NCBI RefSeq assembly: GCF_001434535.1
Contig: NZ_AYYW01000001.1
Span: 1 to 41,307 of the forward strand
Origin: Ligilactobacillus animalis KCTC 3501 = DSM 20602
GTDB taxonomy: Bacteria; Bacillota; Bacilli; Lactobacillales; Lactobacillaceae
Reading direction: 5' to 3'
Length of the DNA stretch: 41,307 nt
Shown here piece after piece: positions 1 through 8,382 of the stretch (position 1 is its first letter; the number at the start of each line of letters is the position of its first letter). Under the pieces are notes generated by a model that saw only the letters and a program-made list of their open reading frames with translations, was not told where the DNA came from and searched no databases. The translations under genes and the position numbers were made by a program.

Positions 1-32
1 CAAAAGTCTATCACAAATGGCTTTTTATTTTT

Positions 33-689
33 CTAACTTAATTTTACAAACTGCGAAAAAATAATATCACAGATCAAATTGAAACTTTTCTGATTATACG
101 GTGTAGCACTGCCAAATTTAGCTAGATTACGTTCGATCTTGGCCAAAAATGGTTCGAGTTCTGCGGGGGAAAGTGCGGGTAAGATCAATTGGAAGAACTT
201 AAACTCATAGTCGGTCCAAGAAAAAGCTTGGATCAAATATGTGTATAAAGCATTGTCACTTAAGTTATATGGTTGTGACTTAAGTTGACGGATCACTAGA
301 TCTAAGGCACCTAAAACATGGGTGTAAAAATCATTGTGCTTTGGCTGGGCGAGTGATTGCGCTTGGCGATAACAAAGGATCAGCCCCTCATGATCCTTTG
401 CTCGCGCAGCCAGGATGACTTTGAGAAAGAACGTATCTTCTTTAGAAGTATTATAGCCGTTAGCAATATATTCTAGCTTGGAAAATGAAACATGGAGCTG
501 ATCGAGTAAAGCGAGTAAAGCGAGTAAAGCGAGTAAAGCGAGTAAAGCGAGTAAGTGTTGGCTATAGATATCGGTCTTTCCAGAAATAAAACGGTTGTAG
601 CTTGAACGCGACATATTATCGCCGATCAGGTCAGAGACCTTGATGTTCTTGTTGGTTCTAAGCTCTGAAATAACTTTGTGATATTCCAT
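33..689 (-). CDS. Rgg/GadR/MutR-like transcriptional regulator with LLA-repeat expansion
   Basis: This is probably a cytoplasmic DNA-binding regulator of the Rgg/GadR/MutR kind. The N-terminal ~50 residues look like an XRE-type helix-turn-helix (the SRSSYNRFISGK segment fits the recognition region). The rest is helical and resembles the peptide-sensing repeat domain. Family members are usually about 280-300 residues and this ORF has 218, so the C-terminal third seems to be missing. Residues about 46-63 contain five LLA units in a row where I would expect a single LLA before LLDQL; they are encoded by a 9-bp tandem repeat. The start ATG lacks a clear Shine-Dalgarno sequence. A 21-bp dyad lies 30 bp upstream and may be its operator. 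Family assignment is from sequence character only; whether this allele is functional is doubtful. Confidence 0.7.
   Translation of the reverse strand: MEYHKVISELRTNKNIKVSDLIGDNMSRSSYNRFISGKTDIYSQHLLALLALLALLALLALLDQLHVSFSKLEYIANGYNTSKEDTFFLKVILAARAKDHEGLILCYRQAQSLAQPKHNDFYTHVLGALDLVIRQLKSQPYNLSDNALYTYLIQAFSWTDYEFKFFQLILPALSPAELEPFLAKIERNLAKFGSATPYNQKSFNLICDIIFSQFVKLS
503..554. repeat. 9-bp tandem repeat, about 5.8 copies, inside the Rgg-like gene
   Basis: The unit cgagtaaag is repeated exactly five times from 503 to 547, and a partial sixth copy runs to 554. On the coding strand each unit encodes Leu-Leu-Ala, so copy-number change keeps the frame. It is not a CRISPR: the unit is too short and there are no spacers. 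Confidence 0.97.
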
Positions 690-718
690 TGCTTTAAAGC
701 GCTATATAGCGAATATGG

Positions 719-739
719 AATTATGCAAGTTGCATAATT
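719..739. promoter_or_regulatory. 21-bp perfect dyad upstream of the Rgg-like gene
   Basis: Arms aattatgcaa (719-728) and ttgcataatt (730-739) are exact reverse complements around one central G. The dyad is 30 bp from the start codon of the minus-strand regulator, as expected for an autoregulatory operator. Two further perfect palindromes, gctttaaagc (691-700) and cgctatatagcg (700-711), lie between it and the gene. The binding protein is inferred only. Confidence 0.55.
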
Positions 740-1249
740 TAGAAAGAAATATAGCTTTCCTTTCATAATTTTGTGCAATAACTACGGGAAAAGTAAGCCC
801 ATCTTCCACATTTTACCTTTCTAAGATGGTTTGTAGCTCAGTTATGGGGGAGTTTGCTTTCCATAGTAGTATTAGTTTTATCTTTTTATATATAGTACTT
901 TCTAAGGAGAACGTTTACAAGAAAAGTGCCTAATCTGACACAAAAGTACCTTTTTAGCACAAAAACAGGTCAAAAAACTAAAGATAGATTAGAATATAGC
1001 TATAGATCAGCTAATATATATCTGTAAGAGAGAAACACAAAATCCATAAAAGAGACACTTTATTACAGAAACGCATCCACCCAATATAGCTCCTGTATAA
1101 TATATTGCTGATTTTTGATGGATCAGACTTTGATTCATTATTTAGGTTTGAGACTTAGTATATGAGTTTTGATCTGATACGCTATATAGCTTAAGATCCC
1201 ACCCAGATCTTAAGCTATATTGTGCGTGTAGAGTGTAAGCAAATGCGAT
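740..1249. other. Spacer with repeated AATATAGCT motifs, no clear gene
   Basis: This stretch is AT-rich. The motif aatatagct occurs at 748-756, 993-1001 and 1083-1091, its complement at 1213-1221, and a one-mismatch copy at 1183-1191. The near-identical octamers aaaagtgcc and aaaagtacc lie about 20 bp apart near 920-950. A 35-codon ORF (826-933) with a hydrophobic core is discussed in the findings; it has no ribosome binding site. I see no other gene. Confidence 0.5.
1184..1220. repeat. Perfect 15-bp inverted repeat with 7-nt loop
   Basis: atatagcttaagatc (1184-1198) is the exact reverse complement of 1206-1220. No T-run follows on either strand, so it is a poor intrinsic terminator. It may be a protein site or an RNA hairpin. 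Its left flank shares gctatatagc with the palindrome next to the Rgg-like gene (701-710). Confidence 0.8.
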
Positions 1250-1253
1250 AAAT

Positions 1254-1298
1254 AAAAGAGCCTTACCCTGATGTGTGACATCGTGGTAAGACTCTTAT
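1254..1298 (-). terminator. Intrinsic terminator of the thrC-aspartokinase operon
   Basis: On the minus strand, right after the aspartokinase stop, a stem built from agagtcttacc and ggtaaggctct is followed by ttttattta. Confidence 0.85.
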
Positions 1299-1307
1299 TA
1301 TTGACAG

Positions 1308-2666
1308 TTATTTTTGTTCAAAAAAAGCTTCATAAATGTATTTGACAGCTTTATCAGCATCAGCGCTCTTAGTCCCGAGCATGATCGAAACTTCAGATGA
1401 CCCCTGGTTGATCATGTGGATGTTGATATTGTGATCTGAGATAGCTAGGATCACATCTTTCATGATCCCGATACGATTGATCATCCCTTCGCCAACGACC
1501 ATGATCAAGGCATAGTCATCGATCCAGCGCAATTCATCGGGTTGGATCACCGCACGAATATCACGGGATACGGCTTCTTTTTTAGCTTCAGTCAACTGAC
1601 TGTTATCAAAGATGATGGTCAGATCATCGATCCCAGAAGGCATGTGTTCATAGGAGATCCCGTACTTGTAAAGGATGTTTAAGATCTTTAGAGTGAACCC
1701 GACTTCTTTGTTCAACAGGAATTTGTGCAAGTACAGTGCGGAAAAATGTTTAGCACTTGAGATCCCAGTGATCGGGGTGATCGGAGTAAATTCTTGATAC
1801 GGAATGATCATTGTGCCGGGACGCTCTGGATGGTTAGTATTTTTAACGTTGATCTTGACCCGTCCTTCGATCGCAGGGACGATCGCTTCATCGTGAAAGA
1901 CCGAAAAACCAGCATATGAGAGTTCGCGCATCTCACGGTAAGTCATTTTGGTGACCGCGTATGGATCATGGACTAATTTAGGATTAGCCGCGTAGATCGC
2001 ATCCACATCGGTAAAGTTTTCGTAGAGTTCAGCGTTTAACCCGCGGGCCACGATCGCCCCGGTGATGTCTGAGCCACCACGTGAGAAAGTCGCGATCTCA
2101 CCTTCTTTTGTTACCCCAAAAAACCCGGGAAATATCAATTTCTCATCCGCATAGTCTAAACGAGCTAAGTTCTCATAAGTCACGGGTAAGACTGTGGCGT
2201 CGTTAGGATCAGAGCTGACTAATAAGCCAACTACACGGGGATCGATGAAACGAGCTTTGATCCCTAGATGATTTAAGATCAAGGTCAACAGGCGGGCATT
2301 GAAATATTCCCCATGTGCTTTAAAAGCTGCTAAAAGATATTCGGCACTGGGATAAGTCCGCTCTTGGAGCTGTTGTAATTCTTTTTTGAGCCAAGTAAGT
2401 CCCTCAGCTGGTAACTCAAAAGTTTGGGCGATCTCTTGGTAGCGGTCAAAGATCTTTGCTTGGACTTCTGTTGTATCTAGATAATTTAAAAATCGTTCCG
2501 CATAAGTGATCAAAAGGTCGGTCACTTTGATATCATCGCTAAAACGTTTGCCCGGAGCCGAGGTGATCACGGCTTGGCGCTCTGGTTGAGCGGTCACGAT
2601 GGCGATAACTTTTTTGAACTGTTCTCCGTTAGCTAAAGAACTTCCACCAAATTTAACAACTTTCAT
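1308..2666 (-). CDS. lysC: Aspartate kinase
   Basis: Phosphorylates L-aspartate with ATP, the first step towards threonine, methionine and lysine. The kinase domain opens with KFGGSS (residues 5-10), and the FSRGGSD nucleotide/substrate loop is at 194-200. The last ~150 residues form the regulatory part with two ACT-type segments (for example IMVVGEGM followed by IMLGTKS). At 452 residues it has the length of the monofunctional class that includes E. coli LysC and B. subtilis YclM (ThrD). It is the second gene of a minus-strand operon, 23 bp after thrC, with a GAGG ribosome site upstream of the ATG and a terminator just beyond the stop. Clustering with threonine genes suggests it supplies that branch, perhaps with threonine feedback. 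The isozyme symbol is a guess; the function is secure. Confidence 0.95.
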   Translation of the reverse strand: MKVVKFGGSSLANGEQFKKVIAIVTAQPERQAVITSAPGKRFSDDIKVTDLLITYAERFLNYLDTTEVQAKIFDRYQEIAQTFELPAEGLTWLKKELQQLQERTYPSAEYLLAAFKAHGEYFNARLLTLILNHLGIKARFIDPRVVGLLVSSDPNDATVLPVTYENLARLDYADEKLIFPGFFGVTKEGEIATFSRGGSDITGAIVARGLNAELYENFTDVDAIYAANPKLVHDPYAVTKMTYREMRELSYAGFSVFHDEAIVPAIEGRVKINVKNTNHPERPGTMIIPYQEFTPITPITGISSAKHFSALYLHKFLLNKEVGFTLKILNILYKYGISYEHMPSGIDDLTIIFDNSQLTEAKKEAVSRDIRAVIQPDELRWIDDYALIMVVGEGMINRIGIMKDVILAISDHNINIHMINQGSSEVSIMLGTKSADADKAVKYIYEAFFEQK

Positions 2667-2689
2667 AACAAAAAACCTCTATATCTTAT

Positions 2690-4183
2690 CTAATTTTGCT
2701 CAACGAGTTTGAACACTAATTTTTTCATATCTTTAGGATCACAAGTCAGATCATGTAAGAGTGGCGCAGTAAAGAGTTCCGCGATCGTTTGCGGATAAGG
2801 CTGGGCGATCACTTGCTGTAACTGTTCCAAGGCCGCTAATCCAGTTGCTTCTTGGCGCTTGTCTAAAGCATCTAAGACAGCTTCTGGGAATTTATACGGG
2901 CTAGCAGTAGAAACGACGATCATCGGAGTGAGGTCGTCTGTCTTTAACTGGTATTGGCGGGCGACAAACGAACCGACTGCAGTATGAGGATCGAGCGGAT
3001 AAGCTTCTTTTTCAAAAACGCGTTTGATCTCGGTCGCTGTCTGGTCGATCGTGGCGAAATCAGCAAAGAATTCAGCTTGTAATTTAGCGATCAACTCAGC
3101 GTCAAGCGTATAAACGCCACGAGTACTGAGTTGGTTCATCAATTGCGCCGTTTTAGCTGCATCTTGGTCTAACGTATAGAATAATAAGCGCTCTAAGTTG
3201 CTGGAGACTAAAATGTCCATCGAAGGCGAAGTCGTCACGTGGAATGGACGTTTGCGGTCATAGATCCCGCTGGCAAAAAAGTCAGTTAAAACATTGTTTT
3301 CATTTGAAGCACAGAGCAATTTTTTGATCGGTAGCCCGAGTTTTTTAGCGTACCACCCAGCTAAAATATCGCCAAAATTCCCCGTTGGTACACTGAAGTT
3401 GACCGCTTGCCCTGCGGTGATCTTACCGGCTTTGAGCATTTGGCCATAAGCGTAGAAGTAATAGACCATTTGTGGGAAGAGACGCCCGATATTGATCGAG
3501 TTAGCTGAGGAGAATTGATAGCCCTGCTGACGTAGCGCAAGTATCATATTAGGATCATCGAAGATCTCTTTGACCTTGGTCTGAGCATCATCGAAGTTTC
3601 CCGTGATCGCCACGACATGGGTATTAGCGCCGGTCTGGGAGCGCATTTGCTTTTCTTGGACTTCGCTGACCACGTCTTTAGGATAAAAAACGATGATCTG
3701 GGTATCTTTAACGTCGGCAAATCCCGCCATGGCAGCTTTACCAGTGTCACCTGAAGTCGCAGTTAAGATCACTGTTTTTAGCGCTGTTTGATTTTTTTGG
3801 GCTGCTAATTGCAGTAAATGAGGCAATAATTGCAATGCAAGATCTTTAAAAGCGATCGTTGGACCGTGGAATAATTCCAAATAAGCGAGCTCATCGGTGA
3901 ATTTGACGGGCGTGATCTGGGGTGAGGTAAAGTTATCCCCATAAGCTTTGGCAATACATTCTTGTAATTCGGTAGCAGTATAATCACTAAAGAATGGTTG
4001 TAAAATTTTTAAAGCCAATTCTTGATAAGTTAATTTTGGTAGATCCATTAATTCCAAGTTTAGTTGGGGTAAATGATCTGGGACAAAGAGACCGCCATCG
4101 GGACTCAGGCCTTGTAAGACAGCTTGTGAGGCTGAAAAGGGAGTAGCATGGTGGTCACGCGTGCTACGGTATGAAATTACCAT
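2690..4183 (-). CDS. thrC: Threonine synthase
   Basis: Converts O-phospho-L-homoserine to L-threonine using pyridoxal phosphate, in the cytoplasm. The PLP lysine lies in HGPTIAFKDLALQ (Lys about 113), and the phosphate-binding loop TSGDTGKAA follows near 143-151. At 497 residues it matches the long bacterial/fungal form of the family, with the N-terminal YRSTRD...LQGLSPDGGLFVP block. It is the first gene of the minus-strand operon, with AAAGGAATG upstream of the ATG and aspartokinase following after 23 bp. The gene is divergent from hom-thrB over 171 bp, so the full aspartate-to-threonine set sits at one locus apart from aspartate-semialdehyde dehydrogenase. Confidence 0.97.
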   Translation of the reverse strand: MVISYRSTRDHHATPFSASQAVLQGLSPDGGLFVPDHLPQLNLELMDLPKLTYQELALKILQPFFSDYTATELQECIAKAYGDNFTSPQITPVKFTDELAYLELFHGPTIAFKDLALQLLPHLLQLAAQKNQTALKTVILTATSGDTGKAAMAGFADVKDTQIIVFYPKDVVSEVQEKQMRSQTGANTHVVAITGNFDDAQTKVKEIFDDPNMILALRQQGYQFSSANSINIGRLFPQMVYYFYAYGQMLKAGKITAGQAVNFSVPTGNFGDILAGWYAKKLGLPIKKLLCASNENNVLTDFFASGIYDRKRPFHVTTSPSMDILVSSNLERLLFYTLDQDAAKTAQLMNQLSTRGVYTLDAELIAKLQAEFFADFATIDQTATEIKRVFEKEAYPLDPHTAVGSFVARQYQLKTDDLTPMIVVSTASPYKFPEAVLDALDKRQEATGLAALEQLQQVIAQPYPQTIAELFTAPLLHDLTCDPKDMKKLVFKLVEQN

Positions 4184-4216
4184 AAGCTCACATTCCTTTC
4201 GAGTAAATTTGAGTTC

Positions 4217-4245
4217 ATACTACCAAAGTAAAGTTAAAATAACAA
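4217..4245 (-). promoter_or_regulatory. Promoter of thrC-aspartokinase
   Basis: On the minus strand TTGTTA (4245-4240) and TAGTAT (4222-4217) are separated by 17 bp, about 35 bp before the thrC start. The divergent gap holds no T-box motif that I can find. Confidence 0.55.
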
Positions 4246-4354
4246 GTAAAATTTATTAGTTAAATTAAATTAGGTGTTTAAAATATTTTGAGTGGAATTT
4301 GAATATGTTAATATTAAGAAAATATGACTTTTTTAGACACGGAGGAATGCGCGC

Positions 4355-5638
4355 ATGAAGACGATCGATATTGGGATCTTAGGCTTAGGAATAGTAGGTA
4401 GCGGGGTCGTGAAGATCTTACAGGATAATGCACAAAAGATCACAGACATCACGGGTTGCAAATTAAATGTCAAAACGGTGGTCGTGCGTGATGTGACCGC
4501 TAAGCGCAACGTGGATCTGACGGGGATCGAATTGACCGATGATTTTACCAAGTTAGTGACCGATGATGATATCAAGATCATCGTCGAAGTGATGGGGACA
4601 GTCGAGACTGCGCGGAGTTATATCAAGCAACTACTCAATGCAAAAAAACATGTGGTGACGGCTAACAAAGATCTGATCGCCCAACATGGTCCTGAGTTAT
4701 CCGAGCTTGCCAAACAAAATCACTGTGATCTCTTTTATGAAGCTAGCGTTGCTGGGGGGATCCCGATCTTGCGTACGATCGTCAATTCATTTGCGGCCGA
4801 TCAAGTAGAGTCGGTCTTAGGGATCGTCAATGGGACGACGAATTTTATTTTGACCCAGATGACACAAAATGGACTCTCATATGCCCAAGCTTTAAAACTT
4901 GCGCAGGAAAAAGGTTTTGCAGAAGCTGATCCAACTAATGATGTCAAAGGTAAGGATGCTGCTTATAAGATGATCATTTTGACGCAGTTTGCCTTTGGGA
5001 AAGATATCACCGTCGATGATGTGAAGCTCGAGGGGATCGATGGTGTGCAGCTGGCCGATATCAATGAGGCGGCCCAACTAGGCTATACGATCAAATTGTT
5101 AGGGATCGCTAAGCTCATCGATGATAAATTGGACGTTTCAGTCGGACCAGTGCTCGTCCCTAGTTCACGTCCGTTGGCAGCGATCCAAAATGAAAATAAT
5201 GCCGTTTTAGTGACCGGTAAGGCTGTCGGCGAGACGATGTTTTATGGTCCAGGTGCTGGTGAATTGCCGACCGCTAACAGTGTTTTGAGCGACATCATCG
5301 CGGTCACCAAAGATATCGTCTTAGAGACTACTGGTAGTCGCTTTAACGGCTATGTCAAAAACGTTGCTTTGGCCCCAGCAAGTGATGTGATCTATCCATA
5401 CTATCTTTCTTTGGTACTTCCCGACAAACCGGGACAGATGTTGAAATTAACTGAGATCATGGCCAAACAAAAGGCTAGCTTCAATGTGATCAAACAGACT
5501 GGTGAAAGCCAAGGTACGGCGCGGATCTCGCTTGTAACACATACGATGACCGAGGCGCAACTGAATGCGATCAAGGCAGAGTTAAAAGAAATGCCCGAGA
5601 TGCAGTTACTGGCTGCGTATAAAGTATTGGAGGGGTAA
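4355..5638 (+). CDS. hom: Homoserine dehydrogenase
   Basis: Reduces aspartate semialdehyde to homoserine with NAD(P)H. The Rossmann fold starts at once with GILGLGIVGSGV (residues about 8-19). Catalytic-domain landmarks include TANKDLIAQHG and the YEASVAGGIPI block with the conserved Glu. From residue ~345 an ACT domain (YYLSLVLPDKPGQMLKLTEI) supports allosteric control by threonine. The length of 427 is typical of Gram-positive Hom. GGAGG lies 9 nt before the ATG; an ATG at 4347 is too close to it. thrB follows after 3 bp, with its ribosome site inside the end of hom, so the two are translationally linked. Confidence 0.97.
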   Translation: MKTIDIGILGLGIVGSGVVKILQDNAQKITDITGCKLNVKTVVVRDVTAKRNVDLTGIELTDDFTKLVTDDDIKIIVEVMGTVETARSYIKQLLNAKKHVVTANKDLIAQHGPELSELAKQNHCDLFYEASVAGGIPILRTIVNSFAADQVESVLGIVNGTTNFILTQMTQNGLSYAQALKLAQEKGFAEADPTNDVKGKDAAYKMIILTQFAFGKDITVDDVKLEGIDGVQLADINEAAQLGYTIKLLGIAKLIDDKLDVSVGPVLVPSSRPLAAIQNENNAVLVTGKAVGETMFYGPGAGELPTANSVLSDIIAVTKDIVLETTGSRFNGYVKNVALAPASDVIYPYYLSLVLPDKPGQMLKLTEIMAKQKASFNVIKQTGESQGTARISLVTHTMTEAQLNAIKAELKEMPEMQLLAAYKVLEG

Positions 5639-5641
5639 TGT

Positions 5642-6514
5642 ATGCAAAAGATCATTGTACCCGCTAGCAGTGCTAATTTGGGCCCCGGCTTTGATTCCCT
5701 AGGGCTAGCCGTTGATCGTTATTTGACATTAGAGGTGTTGGAAAAAATGCCTAACTGGCAGATCGAACATGACCTTGGCCCGGAAGTTTCACATGATGAA
5801 ACCAATTTAGTCATTAAATCAGCTTTGACCTTAGATAAAGATCTCACACCGCACAGAATAAAAATGAACTCTGAGATCCCCTTGGCGCGTGGCCTTGGCA
5901 GTAGTTCGGCGGCGATCGTGGCGGGGTTGAAATTAGCCCAAGTTTTATCGGCTAAACAGTTTTCGGACCAAGAATTACTTGAGGTAGCTACTAAGCTCGA
6001 AGGTCATCCCGACAACGTGGCTCCAGCGTTATTCGGGGGACTGACGATCTCACTGATGGTAAATGAGCGCCCACAAACGATCAAGGCTACCTTTCCTGAG
6101 ATCGGGCTGTTAGCGTATATTCCTGATTTTGAATTAGAGACTAAGGTCAGTCGCAGCGTCTTACCCGAACGATTGGAATATGCGACTGCAGTCCGCGCGG
6201 GAAGTGGGGGCAATGCTTTAGTGGCAGCCTTATTGACTGACGATCTAGAGCTGGTGGCTGAATTGATCGAACAAGACGGCTATCATGAGCCGTACCGTGA
6301 AAAATTAGTCCCGCATTTAAAAATTTTACGTGAATTAGGCCATAAAGTAGAGGCTAAGGGTACGTATTTGAGTGGGGCTGGCCCGACTGTAATGACGCTG
6401 ATCGCACCTGAAAAGATGGCTTCATTCATCAAGGCTGCCAGAGAACACGGCTTGACCGGTGAATTTACCCAATTAGCAGTCGATCAAAAAGGCGCCCGTA
6501 GTGAAGAAATTTAA
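5642..6514 (+). CDS. thrB: Homoserine kinase
   Basis: Phosphorylates homoserine to O-phosphohomoserine, the ThrC substrate. This GHMP-kinase family enzyme has the ATP loop PLARGLGSSSAA at residues about 80-91, the N-terminal VPASSANLGPGFDSLG block, and the C-terminal motif GTYLSGAGPT. The length of 290 is normal. GGAGG inside the last codons of hom serves as its ribosome site. It is the last gene of the operon and a strong terminator follows. Confidence 0.97.
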   Translation: MQKIIVPASSANLGPGFDSLGLAVDRYLTLEVLEKMPNWQIEHDLGPEVSHDETNLVIKSALTLDKDLTPHRIKMNSEIPLARGLGSSSAAIVAGLKLAQVLSAKQFSDQELLEVATKLEGHPDNVAPALFGGLTISLMVNERPQTIKATFPEIGLLAYIPDFELETKVSRSVLPERLEYATAVRAGSGGNALVAALLTDDLELVAELIEQDGYHEPYREKLVPHLKILRELGHKVEAKGTYLSGAGPTVMTLIAPEKMASFIKAAREHGLTGEFTQLAVDQKGARSEEI

Positions 6515-6526
6515 ATAACCTTGTTA

Positions 6527-6570
6527 AAACAGATCTAAAACTAGGAAGAGTAGTTTTAGGTCTGTTTTTA
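6527..6570 (+). terminator. Terminator of hom-thrB
   Basis: The hairpin has arms acagatctaaaact and agttttaggtctgt (one G-U pair) followed by a T-run. Confidence 0.85.
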
Positions 6571-6775
6571 TCTATGCAGTCGATTATTGGGATATGAGAA
6601 ACTTTACCGAAACTGGGATCGAATGGATCGTTCGTAAAATTTCCTCCTTTATACTTGTAAATAATAAACTTAGCTTTAATTTACTTTAAAGATAGGATAA
6701 AATAACACTTGGAAGACTAGCATGAATTTTAGATGGATGTATCAAACTAAATTATAGTAGTGCTTTGGCTTCGCA

Positions 6776-6805
6776 TTGTATTTTTTTTTGAAAACATGAG
6801 ATAAT
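6776..6805 (+). promoter_or_regulatory. Likely promoter of the murE/D-Asp ligase/racD operon
   Basis: TTGTAT (6776-6781) and GATAAT (6800-6805) with an 18-bp spacer lie about 30 bp before murE. The rest of the 6571-6834 gap shows nothing else recognisable. Confidence 0.5.
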
Positions 6806-6834
6806 CAATAAGATATAAAAATGAGTATGAGGAG

Positions 6835-8382
6835 ATGCAGTCAGGCGTGCTAGCTGTACCAGAGATAAAGAAATTATTACAAGAACACCAATTATTGCAA
6901 TCACTTGTGATCGCACCAAAAGCAGAAATGTTTACCGAAATTACATACGATTCCCGTAAAGCTGGAGCCCAAACGCTATTTATCTGTAAGGGTAATTTTA
7001 GACCTGAGTATTTAGCTAGTGCCAAAAAAGCCGGGGCAACAGGCTATGTGGCGGAACAGTATTACCCAGAAGGCGATGGGATGACCGCGATCATCGTTTC
7101 CGATGTTCAAAAAGCAATGGCCTTGTTGGGTGCTGCTTTTTACGATTATCCCCAAAATGAATTGTTCATCATCGCTTATACGGGGACAAAGGGCAAAACG
7201 ACCTCGTCTTACTTTGCCCGTGGGATCTTAGAAACAGCGACTGGCGATCGGACCGCGTTATTTTCCACGATCGACCGGATCTTAGGACCTGAACCAGACC
7301 AACGTTTTAAATCCAACTTGACCACACCCGAGTCCTTGGATCTATTCCACGATATGCGTCAAGCGATCAATAACGGGATGAATCATTTAGTCATGGAAGT
7401 CTCCTCACAAGCTTATAAGAAGAGTCGTGTCTATGGCCTGAAATATGATATCGGGCTATTTTTGAATATTTCACCTGATCATATCGGTAAAAATGAACAT
7501 CCGACTTTTGAAGATTACCTGTTCTGCAAAGAACAACTACTTTTGAACTCTAAGACTTGTGTGATCAATGCTGAAACAGCACATTTGTTGGATGTTTATC
7601 AAACAGCTAAGGCGAGCGTAGGGACCGAAAATATCTATCTTTATGCCCGCAAAGATGCGCAGCTGAGTTTTGATGTGCCGGTCGATTTTGAGATCGCTAA
7701 TGATTTTGAAGATCTTAAACAAAGTGAATTTAAATTGAGCGCTAAGACTAAAAAAGCACAGTCCTTGGCGATCGATGGCACTTATACGATCGCTTTAGCG
7801 GGTGATTACAATGAAGGTAATGCGGTGAGTGCGATCATCGCTTCAGCTTTAGCCGGGGCACGTAAAGCAGTCGCACAAGAAGCTTTACCACTCGTTAAAG
7901 TTCCCGGTCGGATGGAAATGTTAACGTCCAAAGAACACGGAACGGTCTACATTGATTATGCCCATAATTATGCAAGTCTGAGTGCGTTGCTCAAATTTTT
8001 ACGGCAACAGACACATGCCGGAAAGATCAGAGTCGTGGTCGGAAGTACCGGTGATAAAGGGGTCTCACGGCGCGAGGGCTTTGGGAAAGCACTGAGCGAA
8101 GAAGCTGATATTGCTTACTTGACGACTGATGATCCTGGATTTGAAGATCCAATGCAGATCGCCCAAGAGATCGATGCGCATATCGATCATGAGCGTGTTG
8201 AAGTCATTTTTGAACTTGATCGTAAAAAAGCGACCCGTTTGGCGATCGAAGCTAGCACAGCTGAAGATGTTGTTGTTTTAGCGGGCCGCGGTGAAGATAA
8301 GTATCTAAAAGTTAAAGGTGAAGAGATTTTATATCCGACCGACGTTGAATTGGCACAAGAGATTTTGGAGGAACTAGAGTAA
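6835..8382 (+). CDS. murE: MurE: UDP-MurNAc-tripeptide synthetase (probably L-lysine adding)
   Basis: Adds the third stem-peptide residue to UDP-MurNAc-L-Ala-D-Glu. The ATP loop GTKGKTTS is at residues 117-124; TTPESLDL and EVSSQAY are the substrate blocks; Lys232 in LFCKEQLL is in the position of the carbamylated lysine. The C-terminal specificity loop reads TTDDPGFEDP (about 430-439), not the DNPR of meso-DAP enzymes. With the D-Asp ligase next door this fits L-Lys, but the loop is not the standard DNPA/DDPN, so the amino acid is inferred. Start: the ATG at 6835 directly abuts the GAGGAG ribosome site (6829-6834), which is too close. The in-frame GTG at 6847, 12 nt beyond, is a credible true start. 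The stop overlaps the next ATG by one base. Confidence 0.9.
   Translation: MQSGVLAVPEIKKLLQEHQLLQSLVIAPKAEMFTEITYDSRKAGAQTLFICKGNFRPEYLASAKKAGATGYVAEQYYPEGDGMTAIIVSDVQKAMALLGAAFYDYPQNELFIIAYTGTKGKTTSSYFARGILETATGDRTALFSTIDRILGPEPDQRFKSNLTTPESLDLFHDMRQAINNGMNHLVMEVSSQAYKKSRVYGLKYDIGLFLNISPDHIGKNEHPTFEDYLFCKEQLLLNSKTCVINAETAHLLDVYQTAKASVGTENIYLYARKDAQLSFDVPVDFEIANDFEDLKQSEFKLSAKTKKAQSLAIDGTYTIALAGDYNEGNAVSAIIASALAGARKAVAQEALPLVKVPGRMEMLTSKEHGTVYIDYAHNYASLSALLKFLRQQTHAGKIRVVVGSTGDKGVSRREGFGKALSEEADIAYLTTDDPGFEDPMQIAQEIDAHIDHERVEVIFELDRKKATRLAIEASTAEDVVVLAGRGEDKYLKVKGEEILYPTDVELAQEILEELE

Noticed and set aside
503-554. CRISPR array or other spacer-repeat system
   Set aside because: Units are 9 bp, directly adjacent, without spacers, and lie in a coding frame.
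4184-4354. Threonine T-box in the thrC/hom divergent region
   Set aside because: No T-box sequence (GGTGGNACCGCG) or leader terminator occurs on either strand.
5787-5803. Second parS-like site inside thrB
   Set aside because: gtttcacatgatgaaac has three extra bases in the centre and lies in conserved coding sequence; probably chance.
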